The position numbers and the translations under genes were made by a program. Under the pieces are notes generated by a model. The model had not been told where the DNA came from and made no database searches. It was given only the letters and a program-made list of their open reading frames with translations. This document shows, piece by piece, positions 1-6,338 of a stretch of DNA of 6,338 nucleotides. The first letter of the stretch is position 1. Every line of letters starts with the position of its first letter. The stretch is from contig CAMHDG010000093.1 in the NCBI GenBank assembly GCA_946183815.1, forward strand, positions 1 through 6,338, written 5' to 3'. Source of the stretch: an uncultured bacterium (lineage in GTDB: Bacteria; Cyanobacteriota; Vampirovibrionia; Gastranaerophilales; Gastranaerophilaceae).

Positions 1-3000
1 CCCTGATGATGATGCCTTATCTCCGTGAGCGAAAGAATATGCCATATTCCAATTAAAGAAGAATGAACTTTGAGAAAAGTTTTCGCCATAATCAGAAGGG
101 TCAGTACTCATATCAGACACATCCCATGTACCGTCATCTTTTTTAGTTCCGCCATAAGCATTTTCCGCTGTTGCCTGAACTGTCACATCACCTGCATTTA
201 TTGTGTTATTTTTAACCTCTGCCGTTATATGTTTATTCAGATAATCATAAAATACAGTGCTACCGATACCAATAGTTCCACTGCCGGAATACTGAAGAAC
301 CCCGCCTCTTTCATACACCGTTGTATCGTCAAGTGCTTTTACGACTAGTTTTCCAGTTGTAGTGATGTCACCGTAAGCATAAGCGTTTGTAGTATTCTTT
401 AATACATTAACTACAATATTAGCCCCGACAGAACTTCCTCCGCCTGATGCTATACCGGCAGAGATTGGAATATAGTTAAGATACTCTTTTGAGGTTGCAC
501 TTATTCTTACATCTTTAACGGATGTATCATTATCATCTGTTTTTTTGCTCTCTGCTGTCGAACTGCTTTCGAGTTCTGCCTGAACCGTACTGCCATAGAA
601 TGAGCCTAAAATATTTGCGCCGAAAGCCAAATCTTCTCTTGTTTTTTCACCTACAACAGTAATTCCCTGATTTGAATTATCATAATCCGCCAGAATACTT
701 ATCTCACCGTTTGAAATGAATGATGAATTATTAATTGCCTTTGCCTCAATAATTGACTTAAAGACGGAAGCAACACCGTTTAGATTAAACTGTTTTCCTT
801 CGTTTGCCTGCATACCGAGGTTTGCGGCAAGGAATTTCATATCCTCTTTCGATTTACTTTCAAGTTTTACTGAATTAGATTTTTTAATGGTTGCTTTATC
901 AGTATTTGCGGAAATATTATTTTTTTCAATATAAACGACTGCTCCGATACCTACTCCAAATCCGCCGTAATCAGTGCTTGAATAAGAAAGCCCGCCTGCT
1001 AATGACATATTCCTAACATCATAATCAGAAAGAACATTAACATCACCCGAAGCCGACACGTTAGAATCTTTAATCAATGAAGATAGAGTATTTGCATACC
1101 ATTCCGTTACTAACGCACCATCGAATGTATAGCCCCAATCTCCGCCGTTAACAACTGATGCCGAAATGCCTGCAGAATATGCTTTTAACGGCATACTTGT
1201 TTCAACTGTTATGTTGCTTGCGTTTTCAATGGTCGAACCGATTATTTGTGCCTTAACCACTCTTGAAACATAATCCCAGTCACAAGCAAGACCTGCTGCC
1301 GCCCCGCTTGTGTGATCACTCATACCTGTATATGCAACACCGCCCGTTGCGTTAACCACAATAGAATCGTTCTTTGCTTTTACATCTGTTTTTATATTAC
1401 CCGATACATTATCGCCATTCTTAACAGTTGCTTTTCTTATGGTTGCTTCGGTTGTTTCTTTTAAAATATTACCGTTAAATGAACCGCCTAATGTAAATTT
1501 CTTACCGCTTTCTTCCTCACCTTCTTTTTTGGCAATTCCGACCCCAATAGCAGCCCCGACAGAAACGAGTTTATCGTCTGCTATTACATTCAGTTGTTTA
1601 TCGGAGTCACTTGTATATGTGATGGTTACATTATTTGTATCATCACCTACAAGTGCTCTTGTAGTTGTATTCTTATTAAAAAGATTAATAGCGGCACCTG
1701 CCCCGACATTACCCGCTCTTGCAACACCGCCTCCTATATCAACATAGAGGTTATCGTTCTTTGCTTTTACATCAAGTTTCTTCCCAACAGTAACGGTTGA
1801 ATTAGTCAAAACAGATTCTGTTGTTGTCTTATCCCAATAGAGATCAATAACCCCCGCCGCTGCCAGTGAGAAATTATTTCTTGCCTCACCTGCCCCGACA
1901 CCACCGTCTGCCATATTACCGTTGTTATTTCCGGGATTATTCCCGTTATTACCACCCTGATTAGGGTTAACATTACCGTCATTATCAACGTTATCGTTTT
2001 GTCTGTCAATATCGGCTGCGTGTCCACGTGCATTGTGTGCACCCTGATTATTCGGATTATTTTCGTCAAATAAGTTTATTAAACCAAACGGATCATCATC
2101 ATCTTGTGCATTATTTACATGATCCCGCCAGTTGCCTGCATTTTGCATTTCCTGTGGTTGAGGAGCACCTTGAGGCTGCGCTCCCATATAGACCCCGCCG
2201 GCAAAAGAACCTGCAAATGCAACGTTTATGGTTTGGTTTTTAGATTCGCTGTTTATTAAAATATCTTCTGTTGCCGTAACTGTTGAACCGTCTATTTTTG
2301 CCCTTACGGTTCTGTCTGAATGTGTAACATTTACATCAGCACCTATTGCCGTACCCGTTGAGCCTTGAGGAACACGTGCCCCCGGATCTGTTTCTTCTGC
2401 CTGTTGAGCGATAGCACCTGTCAAAATAATATTCAAAATCTTATCTTTAGAATCACGCTCGTCTTTTGTTACAAGTTCGCTTGTTTCTTCATTCTGCTTG
2501 ACTTGACTTGCAGATGGTTTAATTCTTGCATTACCTGCATCAACAGTTATATTCTTTGCATTTGTTATGGTTGAATTAAGTATTTCTGCTGATGTTGTAC
2601 CGTGTAAGTTCTGAACATGAACAGAACCGTCTAAAACAAAGGTTTCTGATTTTCCTCCCGTTGCAAGAGCCGATAAATAAGACTGTTCGGATGCTGAACG
2701 AACTTTTAAATCACCTTGTTTAACATCAACTGTTGACCCCTCAATTTTAGCAGATGCATTATTTGTGTAGTTATTAACCAGAACAGATCCGCCTACACCA
2801 GCATTTGCACCGTTAACGTTTGGTTCATATTTCCAATCTTCCTGTCCCGGAATACGATAATTAAATTGGGTAATAATATAATCAACAATACCGACTGCGT
2901 TATAACCCATAACAGAATTAACGGCATTCAAAACGGCATCTCCGTTTTTGACCGTTACATTTGAACCGCCTGTAATAGATGCTGTTGTGCTATTTTTAAC

Positions 3001-5526
3001 GTTATTAACAACAGAAGTCGCGGAAAGAGCTGCTGTGTTTCCGTTACCGGATGCTTGTGCAAAGTTGTTAAAAAATCCGCCTAACTTTAATTTTGGCTTC
3101 AAACCGCCATAAGAATCAGTAATATTTTGATCTGCAAAACCTTCCCAAGATACAGCAGGCTCTTTCGTTGAGGCATCGTGACCGGGGTATATTAAACTAA
3201 AATCCCAGTTACTTGCAGGGTCACCCTCCATATTAACCCCGAACGCTATATCCTTAACACCAAAAATGGAAAAAGGTAACGTCAGACCAAATTTTATACT
3301 ACCTGCATTCATCGGAAGTTGGGTAGTTGAGTCCATATTCAGTTCATCAACCGTAACAACTGAATTTTTATCAATATTTGATGTTGTGGTGTTTGTTTCA
3401 TCATTAACTATAAGAGCAATACCTGCACCAAAATATGCTTCCCCAACGGCATCAGTCATAGCCTTATTACCAAGCAAATCAAGTGTATATGATTTTACGT
3501 CCATTTTTTTTGCCGTAACCGTTGAGTTTTCAATCTTTGCTGTCGCACTATTATTTGAAACATTCCATAAGAACACACCGCTTGCCTGAACTTTTGCATC
3601 TTCTGCCTGATCCATATTTACATCAGCATTTCCTCTTTTAAACAGGGACTTTATGGTATGCTTCATATATTTATTCTTAAAGTCTTTTAATTTATTTTTT
3701 ACATCCTGATCAAATGTTTTCGGGCGAGTACCCCGATAGTTATCATCATCTGCAGAGGCTTTAATAGTATTATTTGTAACATTAATACTTTGAGCAAGCA
3801 CCTTAATTCCGCTGTCATCACTTTGATTTTCAACGGTTATTGTAGAATCTTTTATCAGGGCTTTAACATCGTTTTTGGAACGATTGAACAAAATTGAAAG
3901 CGCAGCACCTGATCCATAAGAATCACCTGTTGCAAAATCATTTTTACCTATTGTTGCGGTCTGGATCAAATCATTTTTAACTTTACTCATATTTATTGCA
4001 ACAACATCTAAATTTGATGCCGTTATTTTTGAACTATCAACTACCGCATGCGTATCCGTTACATTTGAATAATTTAAAAGGGTCATAACGAGAGCATTTG
4101 TTGCACTCATAGAAACTAAACTAAAATTAGAAATCCCAATATCGCTTTTTTGCGTTGATAAAGCATTTATGTTCACATCAGAGTCTGCGTTTATTACTGA
4201 TTTTATAACATCAACCGTTGAAACGGTTTTTGTACCTAACCCGTACAGAATTGCAGGGATTGCCTGACCTAAAATTTTAGAATTTATCTCAAATTCAACA
4301 TCGGCATTCGTTCCTATATTAACATTATTTTTTGAGTTTATGGTTGAGTTTTCAACTTTTATAATTGCATTTGCTCTCCCGCCTTCAAACCCGCTAAACA
4401 CTTCACTGCTGAAATATTCGCTTGCTTTTGCTTCATCGTTAAGAACTAAATCAAATATAGTCGGTTTCAAAAGATTTACGTTTGTTTTTGTTTTTGATAC
4501 AGAATTGGCGTTTATTTTGATATCTTTCCCGCCAAATTCCGAATTTGTTATTTCTATCTTTGAAGTTGCCTCATCAGCAACCCCAAACCCGAGTGCTTCT
4601 ATTTGTTCAGGAGTGAAAGATGAAGTATCTGCAGGTAAATCAACTATTCTTTCAGTTTTAGAGTTTGCTAATATATTTACCTCCTCGCCACCGATTTGAG
4701 CGTTATCAACGGTGACGGTTGCATTTTTTACCAATTCTGGATTGTTTGTATCTTCATACCCTGCAACAATTTTGACTTTACCGCCTACGAGAGCAAAGTT
4801 TTTTGTGTCTTTGATATTATGAGTAACAAGATTATCAAACAACGCTTTTGCAGCATCTTCGGTGCTGATAACAGTTGTTTCATTTTCACCGACACCTGCA
4901 ATAATTCCTGCTTTATCTGATGTTGTACCTTTTACGGTAATAGTATCACCATACAATTCAACATTTTCTCTTGCTATGATTTTGCCGTTTACAATAATGT
5001 TTCCGTGTGAATCGGTTATAGTACCTTTGTATCCTGAAGCATTATATTCATAATTTGATAATGAACCGTTCTCAACCGCATTCCAGAAAGAGTTAAACTT
5101 GTTAGTCGATGGAGTCATAAGAGATAATGAACCGACATTCAAAACGCCGGATGCACCTATCACAATCCCTTGAGGAGATACAAAAATGGCGTGTCCGTTA
5201 AAAAAGTTATTACCCTTCATTGTATTAACGATACCGTTAATATTAACCTGATTTTTGACGAGGTTAACAAAATACTTGTACCCGTCTTTGTACATAAGAT
5301 TTGCTATATCGCCTTTTGAAAGATTAAATTTGTCGTAGTTTCTGAATTGGGTTTGTCCCGAAAATTTCTGTCCTTCTATTTTGTAAACATTGCCTGTAGG
5401 ACCTGTAGGAGTTACATTTGATATTTCCGATGCCAAAACAGGCAGAGGTAAAGCATACATAAAAAACATTGCGACAGACATAAGTCCTGCAAAAATCCTT
5501 TTCGGATTAAAATTCGATATAGCCAT
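1..5526 (-). CDS. Giant secreted filamentous adhesin, LktA/FHA-like two-partner-secretion exoprotein (C-terminus beyond the left edge)
   Basis: The frame is open for 1842 codons from ATG 5526-5524 to base 1 with no stop, so the C-terminus is missing. Residues 1-32 form a Sec signal peptide. Residues about 45-202 resemble the TPS (filamentous-hemagglutinin N-terminal) domain, with QVNINGIVNT (93-102), FVSPQGIVIGASGVLNVGSL (115-134) and IIARENVELYGDTITV (183-198). From about residue 260 to the edge, roughly twenty degenerate units read like A-x-I-x-x-S-T-V/I-x-x-x-x-x-V/I-x-V-x-A, the pattern of a right-handed beta-helix. Interruptions are a Lys/Asp-rich insert (589-646), an aromatic-rich island (737-822) and an Asn/Gly/Asp linker (1143-1209). 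There is one cysteine (1415). By family knowledge such proteins cross the outer membrane through a TpsB/FhaC-type pore and act in adhesion; cytotoxicity, as for Fusobacterium LktA, is possible but not shown. The start is supported by the signal peptide immediately after it and an AGAAAGG ribosome site. Family assignment is confident; ligand and role are unknown. Confidence 0.9.
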   Translation of the reverse strand, partial: MAISNFNPKRIFAGLMSVAMFFMYALPLPVLASEISNVTPTGPTGNVYKIEGQKFSGQTQFRNYDKFNLSKGDIANLMYKDGYKYFVNLVKNQVNINGIVNTMKGNNFFNGHAIFVSPQGIVIGASGVLNVGSLSLMTPSTNKFNSFWNAVENGSLSNYEYNASGYKGTITDSHGNIIVNGKIIARENVELYGDTITVKGTTSDKAGIIAGVGENETTVISTEDAAKALFDNLVTHNIKDTKNFALVGGKVKIVAGYEDTNNPELVKNATVTVDNAQIGGEEVNILANSKTERIVDLPADTSSFTPEQIEALGFGVADEATSKIEITNSEFGGKDIKINANSVSKTKTNVNLLKPTIFDLVLNDEAKASEYFSSEVFSGFEGGRANAIIKVENSTINSKNNVNIGTNADVEFEINSKILGQAIPAILYGLGTKTVSTVDVIKSVINADSDVNINALSTQKSDIGISNFSLVSMSATNALVMTLLNYSNVTDTHAVVDSSKITASNLDVVAINMSKVKNDLIQTATIGKNDFATGDSYGSGAALSILFNRSKNDVKALIKDSTITVENQSDDSGIKVLAQSINVTNNTIKASADDDNYRGTRPKTFDQDVKNKLKDFKNKYMKHTIKSLFKRGNADVNMDQAEDAKVQASGVFLWNVSNNSATAKIENSTVTAKKMDVKSYTLDLLGNKAMTDAVGEAYFGAGIALIVNDETNTTTSNIDKNSVVTVDELNMDSTTQLPMNAGSIKFGLTLPFSIFGVKDIAFGVNMEGDPASNWDFSLIYPGHDASTKEPAVSWEGFADQNITDSYGGLKPKLKLGGFFNNFAQASGNGNTAALSATSVVNNVKNSTTASITGGSNVTVKNGDAVLNAVNSVMGYNAVGIVDYIITQFNYRIPGQEDWKYEPNVNGANAGVGGSVLVNNYTNNASAKIEGSTVDVKQGDLKVRSASEQSYLSALATGGKSETFVLDGSVHVQNLHGTTSAEILNSTITNAKNITVDAGNARIKPSASQVKQNEETSELVTKDERDSKDKILNIILTGAIAQQAEETDPGARVPQGSTGTAIGADVNVTHSDRTVRAKIDGSTVTATEDILINSESKNQTINVAFAGSFAGGVYMGAQPQGAPQPQEMQNAGNWRDHVNNAQDDDDPFGLINLFDENNPNNQGAHNARGHAADIDRQNDNVDNDGNVNPNQGGNNGNNPGNNNGNMADGGVGAGEARNNFSLAAAGVIDLYWDKTTTESVLTNSTVTVGKKLDVKAKNDNLYVDIGGGVARAGNVGAGAAINLFNKNTTTRALVGDDTNNVTITYTSDSDKQLNVIADDKLVSVGAAIGVGIAKKEGEEESGKKFTLGGSFNGNILKETTEATIRKATVKNGDNVSGNIKTDVKAKNDSIVVNATGGVAYTGMSDHTSGAAAGLACDWDYVSRVVKAQIIGSTIENASNITVETSMPLKAYSAGISASVVNGGDWGYTFDGALVTEWYANTLSSLIKDSNVSASGDVNVLSDYDVRNMSLAGGLSYSSTDYGGFGVGIGAVVYIEKNNISANTDKATIKKSNSVKLESKSKEDMKFLAANLGMQANEGKQFNLNGVASVFKSIIEAKAINNSSFISNGEISILADYDNSNQGITVVGEKTREDLAFGANILGSFYGSTVQAELESSSTAESKKTDDNDTSVKDVRISATSKEYLNYIPISAGIASGGGSSVGANIVVNVLKNTTNAYAYGDITTTGKLVVKALDDTTVYERGGVLQYSGSGTIGIGSTVFYDYLNKHITAEVKNNTINAGDVTVQATAENAYGGTKKDDGTWDVSDMSTDPSDYGENFSQSSFFFNWNMAYSFAHGDKASSSG
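1366..1386 (-). repeat. 21-bp exact direct repeat, downstream copy (encodes DVKAKND)
   Basis: This 21-bp stretch is identical to 1753-1773, and both copies are in frame and encode D-V-K-A-K-N-D (residues 1381-1387 here). The distance is 387 bp, exactly 129 codons. A second identical 11-mer, gcaacaccgcc at 1334-1344, also recurs 387 bp away at 1721-1731 and encodes G-G-V-A. Two conserved blocks in the same register suggest duplication of a 129-codon module. Confidence 0.85.
1753..1773 (-). repeat. 21-bp exact direct repeat, upstream copy (encodes DVKAKND)
   Basis: This is the partner of 1366-1386 and encodes D-V-K-A-K-N-D at residues 1252-1258. The flanking bases differ at once on both sides, so identity is limited to this block and the 11-mer at 1721-1731. 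The modules have otherwise diverged. Confidence 0.85.
1900..2100 (-). repeat. Low-complexity Asn/Gly/Asp-rich linker in the adhesin (residues 1143-1209)
   Basis: The repeat shaft is broken here by a stretch made mostly of Asn, Gly, Asp, Gln and Pro. It starts DDDPFGLINLFDENNPNNQG, continues with His/Arg-containing residues (AHNARGHAAD), and ends in NPNQGGNNGNNPGNNNGN. A Gln/Pro-rich segment (GAQPQGAPQPQEMQ, 1115-1128) precedes it. The composition predicts a disordered, flexible hinge rather than a beta-helix. Asn codons are mixed AAT/AAC, so this is not a pure triplet tract, although short ones occur. Confidence 0.8.
4921..5394 (-). other. TPS / filamentous-hemagglutinin N-terminal secretion domain (about residues 45-202)
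   Basis: The domain that follows the signal peptide carries the expected order of TPS landmarks. These are an Asn/Phe-rich opening (QFRNYDKFNLSKGDIANL, 60-77), a VNINGIVN turn (94-101), a G-x-A-x-FVSPQGIVIGASG stretch (111-127), and an IIARENVELYGDTITV strand pair (183-198). In classical FHA/HMW1 domains the central turn reads N-P-N-G-I; here it is S-P-Q-G-I within F-x-x-P-x-G, the variant I associate with LktA-like adhesins. By family knowledge this domain is recognised by the POTRA domains of a TpsB pore and nucleates folding of the beta-helix at the surface. The boundaries are approximate. Confidence 0.8.
5431..5526 (-). other. Sec signal peptide of the adhesin (residues 1-32)
   Basis: The first ten residues (MAISNFNPKR) are short and end in two basic residues. 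A hydrophobic core follows (IFAGLMSVAMFFMYALPLP), then the cleavage site VLA|SE, with Val30 at -3 and Ala32 at -1. The length is ordinary, so this is not the extended signal peptide (ESPR) seen in many large autotransporters and some TpsA proteins. The exact cleavage position is inferred from the -3/-1 rule. Confidence 0.85.
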
Positions 5527-5536
5527 TAAGTAGATA

Positions 5537-5543
5537 CCTTTCT
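5537..5543 (-). promoter_or_regulatory. Ribosome binding site of the adhesin gene
   Basis: On the minus strand AGAAAGG lies ten bases before the ATG at 5526-5524. The match to the anti-Shine-Dalgarno is modest (AAAGG core) and the spacing slightly long but workable. Together with the signal peptide that starts at once, it fixes this ATG as the start. Confidence 0.65.
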
Positions 5544-5581
5544 TATGAAATTTTTTGTGATAGTTTGATAATATTCTTATG

Positions 5582-5594
5582 TTGATTATATCAA
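5582..5594 (-). promoter_or_regulatory. Candidate promoter of the adhesin gene: extended -10 inside a 13-bp palindrome
   Basis: The minus strand has a perfect TATAAT at 5590-5585, preceded by TGA (5593-5591), which makes an extended -10 element. Seventeen bases further upstream (5613-5608) the sequence is GGTAAA, a poor -35, as is usual for extended -10 promoters. Transcription would begin near 5578 and give a leader of about 50 bases. The element lies within the perfect inverted repeat TTGAT-TAT-ATCAA, so a repressor could occlude it. Chance TATAAT matches are common in DNA this AT-rich. Confidence 0.5.
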
Positions 5595-5755
5595 AATAGT
5601 TGTTTTATTTACCTCATTTTTACGAAATATTACGACTTTTTAAAATAAATTTATAGATGTCATAAATATGAGGAATTTTAACGAAAAATCAGTAAATAGT
5701 GCAGAACTTAAAGGTAACAAGAGTGCTGATTGAATATAACCGTAAGAAACCGGTT

Positions 5756-6338
5756 TTAGCCTAATTTTCTCTTAAATGTTCTGCTTGCAAGCGTAAGAGT
5801 TATCAAAGCAATTATAAGTAAAGGAATTATGTTTACAATTACATCTTCAATTCCCATACCTTTTAATATTATTCCACGTGACAGAACCATAAAAAAACGT
5901 ACAGGATTTAAATACGTTAAATACTGAAAGCAAAGCGGCATATCTTCAATAGGTGAAATAAATCCCGAAAGCAAAACTGCAGGTATCATAAATGTCATAA
6001 CAGATAATATTGCCTGTTGCTGTGTGTTACAAATAGACGAAATATAAAGTCCGACACCAACTATCGCTAAAAGCGATATCAATATTGAAATAAAAAATAA
6101 AAATATAGAACCTACAAAAGGAACATGAAAAAATATAATGACTATTCCAATCATAACCATTGTTAAAGTCATTGCAATTATTAAAGGCGGAATTGATTTG
6201 CCGAGTAATATCTCAAATGACGACAAAGGACTGACAATAAGTTGATCGAATGTCCCGAGTTCTCTTTCTCTTGCTATTGATAAGGATGTCAGAATTAAAG
6301 TTGTTACAAGTGAAAGCATTGCAACTATAATTGTCAAA
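5756..6338 (-). CDS. ABC-2 type transporter permease, YbhS/YhhJ/DrrB-like (N-terminal part beyond the right edge)
   Basis: The 193 visible residues are the C-terminal part of an integral membrane permease; the stop is TAA at 5758-5756 and the frame stays open to the right edge. The codon at the edge is TTG, read here as an internal Leu rather than a start, because the fragment begins inside a membrane helix. In order it shows a helix (2-21), the cytoplasmic motif ARERELGTFDQLIVSPL (22-38) typical of the ABC-2 family, helices near 49-69, 77-100 and 106-126, then LSGFISPIEDMP (123-134), YLNPVRFF (142-149) and RGIILKG (154-160). A last helix (165-184) and a basic tail (RTFKRKLG) follow. Full-length relatives have about 370 residues. 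Such permeases pair with an ABC ATPase, and often with a second permease and an HlyD-like adaptor, to export drugs or lipid-like substrates; none of these is visible here. The substrate cannot be told. It lies upstream on the same strand as the adhesin, but the 229-bp gap argues against tight coupling. Confidence 0.9.
   Translation of the reverse strand, partial: LTIIVAMLSLVTTLILTSLSIARERELGTFDQLIVSPLSSFEILLGKSIPPLIIAMTLTMVMIGIVIIFFHVPFVGSIFLFFISILISLLAIVGVGLYISSICNTQQQAILSVMTFMIPAVLLSGFISPIEDMPLCFQYLTYLNPVRFFMVLSRGIILKGMGIEDVIVNIIPLLIIALITLTLASRTFKRKLG

Larger units (their letters stand above)
1..4740 (-). repeat. Degenerate beta-helix repeat shaft of the adhesin (about residues 263-1842)
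   Basis: About twenty copies of a divergent motif can be aligned by eye. Clear ones are AIIKVENSTINSKNNVNI (387-404), ATAKIENSTVTAKKMDV (661-677), ASAKIEGSTVDVKQGDLKV (924-942), TSAEILNSTITNAKNITV (978-995), VRAKIDGSTVTATEDILI (1074-1091), VKAQIIGSTIENASNITV (1424-1441) and ITAEVKNNTINAGDVTV (1767-1783). Between copies lie Gly/Ala-rich stretches such as GGGVARAGNVGAGAAINL. Spacing is irregular, from about 45 to about 130 residues. The alternating hydrophobic pattern and Asn/Ser/Thr turns fit a right-handed parallel beta-helix. The repeats are protein-level and mostly not conserved as DNA. Confidence 0.8.
5527..5755. other. AT-rich intergenic region between the permease and adhesin genes
   Basis: This 229-bp gap carries the candidate promoter and ribosome site described separately. 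I found no other convincing reading frame, tRNA or structured RNA. There is no clear GC-rich stem with a T-run to terminate the permease transcript. The perfect 10-mer AAACCGGTTT (5747-5756) at the permease stop codon has no loop and no following T-run. Without a visible terminator, some read-through from the permease into the adhesin remains possible. Confidence 0.6.

Noticed and set aside
1806..2069. An 87-codon minus-strand frame overlapping the Asn/Gly-rich linker
   Set aside because: It is the linker DNA read in another frame of the same strand. The Ile/Thr-rich product is what shifted AAT/AAC-rich codons give, and there is no independent support.
70..5053. Plus-strand open frames of 63-119 codons across the region (for example 70-348, 1439-1747, 3266-3589, 4340-4699)
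   Set aside because: All lie antisense to the continuous 1842-codon adhesin frame. They have skewed composition, no recognisable domains and no consistent ribosome sites, so they are shadows of a repetitive coding strand.
1..5526. CRISPR array or tandem DNA repeat array suggested by many recurring short motifs
   Set aside because: The repeats are degenerate, in frame and at protein level. There are no uniform direct repeats with regular unique spacers.
5659..5664. ATGACA on the minus strand as a -35 box for the adhesin
   Set aside because: No acceptable -10 lies 16-18 bases downstream; the sequence there is an A-run. The extended -10 at 5593-5585 is a better candidate.
5747..5756. AAACCGGTTT palindrome at the permease stop as a rho-independent terminator
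   Set aside because: The perfect inverted repeat has no loop bases and no following T-run on the minus strand, so it does not make a terminator hairpin. It may be chance.
6335..6337. TTG at the right edge as the start codon of the permease
   Set aside because: The fragment would begin inside a transmembrane helix and lack the N-terminal half of the family, so the gene continues beyond the window.

Overview
The window holds two genes, both on the minus strand and both cut by the window edges, so transcription runs right to left. It is AT-rich. The main occupant is one very long reading frame (1-5526) for a secreted filamentous adhesin. Its ATG is at 5526-5524 and 1842 codons are open before it leaves the left edge with no stop. 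I translated it line by line and found no in-frame stop or frameshift. The protein has a Sec signal peptide, a two-partner-secretion (filamentous-hemagglutinin-type) N-terminal domain with an FVSPQG motif (an FxxPxG form like that of the leukotoxin LktA adhesin family), and a long shaft of degenerate beta-helix repeats. Three stretches break the repeats: a Lys/Asp-rich insert, an aromatic-rich island and an Asn/Gly/Asp-rich linker.

To the right (5756-6338) is the C-terminal part of an ABC-2 type membrane permease of the YbhS/YhhJ/DrrB kind, whose 5' half lies beyond the window. The 229-bp gap between the genes (5527-5755) is very AT-rich. It carries a good candidate promoter for the adhesin: a perfect TATAAT with a TG extension, sitting in a 13-bp palindrome, and a Shine-Dalgarno-like AGAAAGG before the ATG. 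The adhesin therefore probably has its own transcript.

The organism should be a diderm, because secretion of this type needs an outer-membrane TpsB transporter. Base composition and LktA-like architecture fit AT-rich gut or oral diderms (Gastranaerophilales/Melainabacteria, Elusimicrobia, Negativicutes, Fusobacteria), but the sequence alone does not decide between them. No TpsB partner, RNA gene, mobile element or CRISPR array is visible. The most notable thing is the adhesin itself: its repeat architecture, a 129-codon duplication trace, a single cysteine in 1842 residues, and an unusual mid-protein linker. I see no convincing evidence of a wholly new multi-gene system in these 6.3 kb.
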